From Clostridiales bacterium (GTDB taxonomy: Bacteria; Bacillota; Clostridia; Christensenellales; UBA1242): DNA of 39,006 bases. The notes beneath the pieces were generated by a model that was not told where the DNA came from, made no database searches, and worked only from the letters and a program-made list of their open reading frames with translations. A program made the position numbers and the translations under genes. Each line of letters starts with the position of its first letter. Positions within the stretch are counted from its first letter, which is position 1. Positions 34,851 through 39,006 of the stretch are shown here, in pieces. The stretch covers positions 1 to 39,006 of the forward strand of contig SVHS01000007.1 of the NCBI GenBank assembly GCA_015055745.1. Direction: 5' to 3'.

Positions 34851-34932
34851 ATTATTTTGTCAAGATAACTAAAGTTGGAAAATTATTTTGTTAATTTAGA
34901 AGTAATTAGTTTATTTTATTTTGATTTAATGG

Positions 34933-34938
34933 TAAAAT
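34933..34938 (+). promoter_or_regulatory. Extended -10 six bases before the rnr start
   Basis: TGG-TAAAAT (hexamer 34933-34938) lies exactly six bases before ATG 34945; the -35 region is poor (TTTATT). There is no SD, so the transcript likely starts at the ATG. Confidence 0.6.
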
Positions 34939-34944
34939 AATAAT

Positions 34945-37182
34945 ATGAAAATTGTAGAAATAATTAAAGAAAACACATTAGTTTATTTGACTTTAGATAA
35001 ACTCAGTAAAAAATTAGGAGAAATTACAGGTGAAGCGCCTACAGATCTTAAATATCAGATAAATCAGCTTATCAAAGACGGTGACTTATTTTTGGACGAT
35101 GATAAAAAGATTTCTGTATCTGCAGATCGAGGCTTATTTAAAGCAAAAATGGTGCTAAATAGGAAAGGTTATGGCTTTGCGCAAGTAGAAGGTTATCCTG
35201 ACTTTTTTATCCCTGCATTTGCTATCAACGGAGCATTCGACGGAGATGACTGTCTAGTGGAAATCACAAATAGAAAGACAGAAGAAGAGATAGAAGGTCG
35301 CGTGGTGCGAATATTGGGTAGAAATACTACGCATGTGGTAGGCACATATATCGAGGGAAAGAGTAAAAATGTGGTATTCCCTGATGATGATAAATTGCCA
35401 CAAATACGCATATTTAAAAATGATGCAAACAAAGCTAAAAATAATGATAAAGTCTGGGTGGAGCTGGACATGGCTAGCATAGAGACCAATATGGTGCGGG
35501 GCAAGGTGGTAGAAGTATTAGGTCAAGCAAATACTCCAAAAGCCGAGCAGATATCTATCATCAGAGCATATAATTTGGTGGAAGAATTTGAGCCAAGTGT
35601 GATGAATGCTGTGAAGGCCATCAGTCAAGAAGTCGATATAAAAAACTTTAAAAAACGAAAAGATTTTACTAAGCAAAGAGTCATCACTATAGATGGCGAA
35701 GATGCTAGAGATTTTGATGACGCCATCTCGGTGGAAAGGCAAGAAAATGGTGGATATAAATTATTTGTACATATAGCCGATGTATCAAATTATGTAGTAG
35801 AAAATTCGCCTTTAGACAAATCTGCATATAAGCGTGGCACGAGTGTGTATTTTCCAAATATGGTCATTCCTATGCTTCCAAAAGAGATATCTAATGGGGT
35901 TTGCTCGCTCAGTGAAGGCGTAAATAGATTGGTACTCAGTGTGGTAATTGATTTGGATAAAGACTGTAATGTAAAGTCATCTGAGATATATGAAGGTGTC
36001 ATCAAAAGTCGTCACAGAATGACATATACCGAGGTGCAAAATATACTCGAGAGTGATGAGTTTTTAATAGAAAAATACGGTGATGTGTATGATGATATTT
36101 TGTGTTATCAGGACATAGCGAAAAAATTGCAAGACAAACGTGCACTAAATGGTGAAATTAGAATGGATTTGCCAGAGCCGTTTATATTGGAAAATCAGCA
36201 AGGTGAAATCGTCAGCATAGAAAATCGAGTGCAAGATGAATCTCACAGGATTATCGAGAGTCTGATGGTGCTTACTAATGAGTGTGTGGCTAAGACCTTT
36301 TATGATTTGGTGTTGCCGTTTGTTTATCGTGTGCATGAAAAGCCAGATGAAGAAAAAGTGACTAGACTGTCTCAGCTCTTGAAAAATATGGGTGTAGCTA
36401 ATGAGCTAGATAAGTCTGGAGATAAGCCGATTAGTTATCAAAAAGTGATAGAGAAGATAAATGGTACTCCAAAAGAGAGAACCCTTACAAAGCTCATTTT
36501 ACGTAGTATGATGAAGGCGAGATATGCTTCGACTTGTTTAGGACACTTTGGTTTGGCAAGTGAGTATTATTGTCACTTCACTAGTCCGATCAGAAGATAT
36601 CCTGATCTTATGATTCATAGGATTATTAAGGAATTTTTGCATGGAGTATCAAAGCAGGATCTAAAGGCGAAATATCAGGCCATAGTGGAACGCGTAAGTG
36701 TGCAATCTAGTGACACTGAGAGGAATGCGGATGAAGCAGAGAGAGAAGTAAATGATTATAAAAAGGCAGTTTATATGACTAAATTTTTAGGTCAGCAGTT
36801 TACCGGCACTATCTCTGGAGTGCAAGAATTTGGTATATTTGTAGAGCTAGAAAATGGTGTCGAAGGTCTAGTAAAACTTGACAGTTTACCTATGGACGAG
36901 TATATCTATGATGATATGAGTTTGACTTTGCATGGCAGTACTCACCACTACACTATAGGTGATAGTGTCGATATCATAGTAGCTAATGCAAACACCCATC
37001 TTCGCCAGATAGATTTTGATTTAGTCGGAGTGGAAAAATCTCACAATATAGTGATAAATAAAAACGAAAAAATAAAGAAAAATAAGTCAAAAAATAAAGA
37101 TTTTACAAAAAATAGTAGAAAAATATCAAAAAAATCTTCAAAAACAAGTAAAAAATCTACAAATAAGCGAAAAAGAAGATAA
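34945..37182 (+). CDS. rnr: Ribonuclease R
   Basis: A 745-aa processive 3'-5' exoribonuclease that degrades structured RNA and works with SmpB-tmRNA in clearing non-stop mRNA. The order is an N-terminal helix-turn-helix-like part (1-58), a cold-shock domain (MVLNRKGYGFAQVEGYPDFF near 69-88), the RNB catalytic domain with RVITIDGEDARDFDDAISV (about 245-263) and HFTSPIRRYPDLMIHRI, an S1 domain (GTISGVQEFGIFVELENGV near 618) and a Lys/Ser-rich basic tail (from about 705). The leaderless start at 34945 is supported by the promoter position. Confidence 0.96.
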   Translation: MKIVEIIKENTLVYLTLDKLSKKLGEITGEAPTDLKYQINQLIKDGDLFLDDDKKISVSADRGLFKAKMVLNRKGYGFAQVEGYPDFFIPAFAINGAFDGDDCLVEITNRKTEEEIEGRVVRILGRNTTHVVGTYIEGKSKNVVFPDDDKLPQIRIFKNDANKAKNNDKVWVELDMASIETNMVRGKVVEVLGQANTPKAEQISIIRAYNLVEEFEPSVMNAVKAISQEVDIKNFKKRKDFTKQRVITIDGEDARDFDDAISVERQENGGYKLFVHIADVSNYVVENSPLDKSAYKRGTSVYFPNMVIPMLPKEISNGVCSLSEGVNRLVLSVVIDLDKDCNVKSSEIYEGVIKSRHRMTYTEVQNILESDEFLIEKYGDVYDDILCYQDIAKKLQDKRALNGEIRMDLPEPFILENQQGEIVSIENRVQDESHRIIESLMVLTNECVAKTFYDLVLPFVYRVHEKPDEEKVTRLSQLLKNMGVANELDKSGDKPISYQKVIEKINGTPKERTLTKLILRSMMKARYASTCLGHFGLASEYYCHFTSPIRRYPDLMIHRIIKEFLHGVSKQDLKAKYQAIVERVSVQSSDTERNADEAEREVNDYKKAVYMTKFLGQQFTGTISGVQEFGIFVELENGVEGLVKLDSLPMDEYIYDDMSLTLHGSTHHYTIGDSVDIIVANANTHLRQIDFDLVGVEKSHNIVINKNEKIKKNKSKNKDFTKNSRKISKKSSKTSKKSTNKRKRR

Positions 37183-37194
37183 ATATTTGAATCT

Positions 37195-37222
37195 AAAAAG
37201 CAAGTAATGACTTGCTTTTTTC
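37195..37222 (+). terminator. Terminator after rnr, overlapping the smpB -35
   Basis: AAAAAGCAAGT (37195-37205) pairs with ACTTGCTTTTT (37210-37220) around AATG. The descending arm contains TTGCTT, the -35 of the smpB promoter. Confidence 0.9.
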
Positions 37223-37240
37223 GGTTAGCTTTGATACAAT
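37212..37240 (+). promoter_or_regulatory. Promoter of smpB, ending 6 nt before the start
   Basis: TTGCTT (37212-37217), a 17-nt spacer and TACAAT (37235-37240) with TGA before it (extended -10). The ATG of smpB is at 37247, with no SD, so the mRNA is predicted leaderless. Confidence 0.75.
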
Positions 37241-37246
37241 ATTTGT

Positions 37247-37687
37247 ATGAAAATAATAACGGAAAATAAGCGTGCGAGCTTTGAATACGAACTTTTGGAA
37301 AAATATGAGGCAGGTATAGTGCTTACCGGAGACGAGATAAAGTCTGTGAGGTTGGGACATTTGTCTTTGGTGGATTGCTATGGATTTATCAAAGATGACG
37401 AATGCTTTTTGAGAAACAGTTACATCAAGGAGTACTCAAATTCTTTTGATGCAGGTAGATATGGGGATAACAGCAGACGAGATAGGAAGCTCTTGTTGCA
37501 CAAAGATGAAATCGCCAAACTAAAGAAAAAAATAGAAGCTGACAGGCTCACTATCGTACCGACTAAGGCATACTTTGTGGATAGTAATCTCAAGGTGGAG
37601 ATCGCTATTGGACGTGGTAAAAAGCTATATGATAAGCGTGAAACGCTAAAGAAAAAAGATGTAGAAAAAAGGATAAGAAATAATTAA
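37247..37687 (+). CDS. smpB: SsrA-binding protein
   Basis: A 146-aa tmRNA-binding protein that brings tmRNA to stalled ribosomes. It has the core YELLEKYEAGIVLTGDEIKS, the LGHLSLVDCYGFIKDDE strand (family: VKSLRxGxxxLxDxYxxIxxGE) and the C-terminal basic tail KLYDKRETLKKKDVEKRI that mimics the tmRNA codon-anticodon helix. Length and motifs are normal. The ATG follows the -10 by six bases with no SD. The tmRNA gene ssrA, which often follows smpB, was not found in this window. Confidence 0.97.
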   Translation: MKIITENKRASFEYELLEKYEAGIVLTGDEIKSVRLGHLSLVDCYGFIKDDECFLRNSYIKEYSNSFDAGRYGDNSRRDRKLLLHKDEIAKLKKKIEADRLTIVPTKAYFVDSNLKVEIAIGRGKKLYDKRETLKKKDVEKRIRNN

Positions 37688-37712
37688 ATCATGCATATTG
37701 CATGATTTTTTA
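37687..37712 (+). terminator. Terminator after smpB
   Basis: AATCATGCA (37687-37695) pairs with TGCATGATT (37699-37707) around TAT, followed by T-run. Confidence 0.88.
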
Positions 37713-37728
37713 TTGTATGTAATTTTGC

Positions 37729-37755
37729 TGGAGCAAGTTAAACGTCCGTCGAAAA
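37729..37755 (+). repeat. 27-bp direct repeat, left copy
   Basis: An identical 27-base sequence (begins TGGAGCAAGTTAAAC, ends CCGTCGAAAA) occurs again at 38547-38573. The two copies bound the barstar gene and the following minus-strand gene. It includes GTTAAAC, matching the integron core pattern GTTRRRY, but no partner arm was found. Confidence 0.9.
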
Positions 37756-37780
37756 TATTTTTGCAGTTAATTTATTGAAG

Positions 37781-37809
37781 TTGGCAGGTTTTAGATTAGG
37801 TTATATAAT
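37781..37809 (+). promoter_or_regulatory. Promoter of the barstar gene (leaderless)
   Basis: TTGGCA (37781-37786), a 17-nt spacer and TATAAT (37804-37809). Six bases separate it from ATG 37816. Confidence 0.8.
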
Positions 37810-37815
37810 AAAATT

Positions 37816-38094
37816 ATGAAAAAGTATATTTTTGATAGAAACGAATTTAAGTGGGCTGAAGAATTCTATGATTTAATACAAAAAGAAATGGAACTTCCTG
37901 ATTGGTTTGGGAAAAATGCTGATGCTCTTTGGGACATGTTAACTGGCTATGTTGATACGCCATGTGAAATAGTGTTAAAAAATTTTACTGGTAAAGAAAA
38001 TGATTATAATGAAGAAATTATAACAAAAATCCTACAATGTTTCTTCGATGCTGAAAAACAATTTCCAAATGATTTTAAAATTACAATAAAATAA
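37816..38094 (+). CDS. Barstar-family protein (ribonuclease inhibitor)
   Basis: A 92-aa protein of the barstar family, which binds and blocks barnase-type ribonucleases. The signature LPDWFGKNADALWDMLTG (27-44) is the family's best-known block (LPxxFGxNLDALWDxL). The rest (acidic, helical) fits. No ribonuclease gene is near, so it is an orphan inhibitor here; it may protect against an incoming toxin or inhibit a ribonuclease encoded elsewhere. It has its own promoter six bases upstream, no SD and a strong terminator, so it is a self-contained unit inside the repeat-bounded segment. Confidence 0.9.
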   Translation: MKKYIFDRNEFKWAEEFYDLIQKEMELPDWFGKNADALWDMLTGYVDTPCEIVLKNFTGKENDYNEEIITKILQCFFDAEKQFPNDFKITIK

Positions 38095-38096
38095 AA

Positions 38097-38127
38097 AGTA
38101 GTTAGAATTATCTAACTACTTTTTTTC
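38097..38127. terminator. Terminator after barstar
   Basis: AGTAGTTAGA (38097-38106) pairs with TCTAACTACT (38111-38120) around ATTA, flanked by A-run and T-run, a possible bidirectional terminator. Confidence 0.92.
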
Positions 38128-38143
38128 TACAAAATTTTACATA

Positions 38144-38154
38144 TGGTGGAGCAA
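38144..38154 (+). repeat. Internal short copy of the repeat edge (11 bp)
   Basis: TGGTGGAGCAA is identical to the stretch at 38544-38554 that begins the right repeat copy. It is followed seven bases later by TTATGTTGCAA (38162-38172). Confidence 0.7.
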
Positions 38155-38161
38155 CAATCGA

Positions 38162-38172
38162 TTATGTTGCAA
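38162..38172. repeat. Left arm of an 11-bp inverted repeat
   Basis: TTATGTTGCAA is the reverse complement of TTGCAACATAA at 38525-38535; the pair brackets the minus-strand gene 38177-38461. Confidence 0.75.
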
Positions 38173-38176
38173 TTAA

Positions 38177-38461
38177 TTATAAAGTGTTTTCTTTGCTTAG
38201 TAATTTATCATTTCTATAATCTTCAAAATCTTGATAAGTTTTTATAAAAATTAAATTTTGTGTATTTTCTTTTTCAATTTCACATAATGAATATTTAAAG
38301 TTCTTATTTGCTGAATTTAAAGTTTTTGCAACTCTTAATGCAACAATAGGGTTTTTAAAATAATATTTAGTTTTTCCGTGAAACATTAATGTACTGCCAA
38401 AACTATTTAATTGCTTATTTACACTTTTTAATCTTTGTTCATATTTAATTCCAATATACAT
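38177..38461 (-). CDS. Unrecognised 94-aa protein
   Basis: I do not recognise this protein. It starts MYIGIKYEQRLKSVNKQLNS, then GSTLMFHGKTKYYFKNPIVA, is basic and soluble and has no membrane segment. A longer upstream reading (from 38554) is rejected because ATG 38461 has AGGAG six bases before it and a minus-strand promoter just upstream (TTGACA-16-TATACT). It is bracketed by an 11-bp inverted repeat and lies within the 27-bp repeat segment beside the barstar gene but in the opposite direction. Size and context would suit a mobile accessory gene. Confidence 0.78.
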   Translation of the reverse strand: MYIGIKYEQRLKSVNKQLNSFGSTLMFHGKTKYYFKNPIVALRVAKTLNSANKNFKYSLCEIEKENTQNLIFIKTYQDFEDYRNDKLLSKENTL

Positions 38462-38477
38462 AATTACTCCTAAATTT

Positions 38478-38505
38478 AGTATAGCATAAAACTCTAAATT
38501 GTCAA
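38478..38505 (-). promoter_or_regulatory. Promoter of the 94-aa gene
   Basis: On the minus strand TTGACA (plus 38500-38505), a 16-nt spacer and TATACT (plus 38478-38483), then AGGAG and ATG 38461. Confidence 0.8.
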
Positions 38506-38524
38506 TATTTAAAAAGCTATGTTG

Positions 38525-38535
38525 TTGCAACATAA
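38525..38535. repeat. Right arm of the 11-bp inverted repeat
   Basis: TTGCAACATAA, reverse complement of 38162-38172. It also forms a local hairpin with TATGTTG just upstream. Confidence 0.75.
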
Positions 38536-38546
38536 CTTTGGGTTGG

Positions 38547-38573
38547 TGGAGCAAGTTAAACGTCCGTCGAAAA
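38547..38573 (+). repeat. 27-bp direct repeat, right copy
   Basis: Identical over 27 bases to 37729-37755, 818 bp downstream; it extends three further bases to the left in common with the internal short copy (38144-38154). Confidence 0.9.
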
Positions 38574-38707
38574 AATGTAATTTACATGAAAGATTCAGTT
38601 CAAAATTGCACTGAAATAAAGATTTTCAGTAGCTGTGGAACAATAATCATATATATATTTATAAATTATTACTTTAATATTTTGAGAACTTAATTATTCT
38701 AAAGTTA
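38574..38707. other. AT-rich gap with no recognised gene
   Basis: Nothing convincing is seen here. CTGAAA and TTTCAG around 38609-38628 could form a weak hairpin. No tmRNA or tRNA signature was found between smpB and the second trpS. Confidence 0.4.
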
Positions 38708-38736
38708 TTGACAAAAGATGTTAAATGTTTTATCAT
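38708..38736 (+). promoter_or_regulatory. Promoter of the second trpS
   Basis: TTGACA (38708-38713), a 17-nt spacer and TATCAT (38731-38736), leaving a leader of about 150 nt before the coding start. Confidence 0.8.
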
Positions 38737-38742
38737 TAATAA

Positions 38743-39006
<264 letters not shown>

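Noticed and set aside
38462..38554. N-terminal extension of the 94-aa gene to 38554
   Set aside because: It would overlap its own promoter and the inverted repeat; ATG 38461 has AGGAG.
37729..38573. 27-bp repeat as a tmRNA/tRNA 3'-end att site: its reverse complement has TTCGA and the right copy ends GCTCCACCA
   Set aside because: The distance from TTCGA to the CCA end is about five bases too long, no T-stem partner precedes it, and the left copy reads CCAGCA, so it is not a genuine tRNA-like end.
38430..38573. Full integron attC site around the right repeat
   Set aside because: GTTAAAC fits the core, but no matching RYYYAAC arm with paired inner boxes was found in the preceding 150 bases.

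Overview
The window comes from an AT-rich, low-GC bacterium, most likely a member of the Bacillota (Clostridia-like). Evidence for this is the start of spoVG at the left edge, AGGAG ribosome binding sites before most genes, near-consensus sigma-A promoters (TTGACA-17-TATAAT), and the clostridial order secY-adk-map-KOW protein-infA-rpmJ-rpsM-rpsK-rpsD-rpoA-rplQ. No rRNA, tRNA, CRISPR array or recognisable transposase was found.

Layout. 1-3860: a spoVG fragment (minus strand) divergent from murC, then rpmE with a perfect promoter and leader hairpin, prmC and prfA. 3880-6400: an accessory pocket with an unrecognised 516-aa protein carrying a Gly/Lys-rich basic tail, an unrecognised 139-aa protein convergent to it, and an RNHCP zinc-ribbon protein. 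6410-6730: a decayed reading frame. 6758-22454: one very long S10-spc-alpha ribosomal cluster (rpsJ to rplQ, including secY, adk, map, infA and rpoA) behind a strong promoter and a leader of about 250 nt. 22528-27280: a small unknown gene, then the str genes rpsL-rpsG-fusA-tuf, here downstream of the alpha operon rather than upstream of S10. 27304-30783: a 12-TM MFS-like transporter, a diverged trpS, a small Cys-rich membrane protein, an ArsR-type regulator and an unrecognised protein. 30775-37707: pgk-tpiA-gpmI glycolysis genes, a small membrane protein, secG, rnr and smpB. 37729-38573: an accessory segment bounded by a perfect 27-bp direct repeat, containing an orphan barstar-family gene and an unrecognised minus-strand gene. 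38708-39006: promoter, leader and start of a second trpS of a different type.

How the genes work together. Almost everything is translation and its quality control: ribosomal proteins, initiation, elongation and release factors, the PrmC release-factor methylase, two TrpRS, Met aminopeptidase, SecY/SecG, and the RNase R/SmpB pair of the trans-translation pathway.

Most notable. (1) A recurring arrangement in which a -10 hexamer lies 6 nt before the ATG with no Shine-Dalgarno sequence (RNHCP gene, rnr, smpB, barstar; weaker for arsR and its neighbour), predicting leaderless mRNAs beside strongly SD-led genes. (2) The repeat-bounded segment between smpB and the second trpS, with nested direct and inverted repeats. 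(3) Two unlike trpS genes within 10 kb. (4) A multiply broken gene just upstream of the ribosomal cluster. All calls are from reading the sequence; no database search was run.
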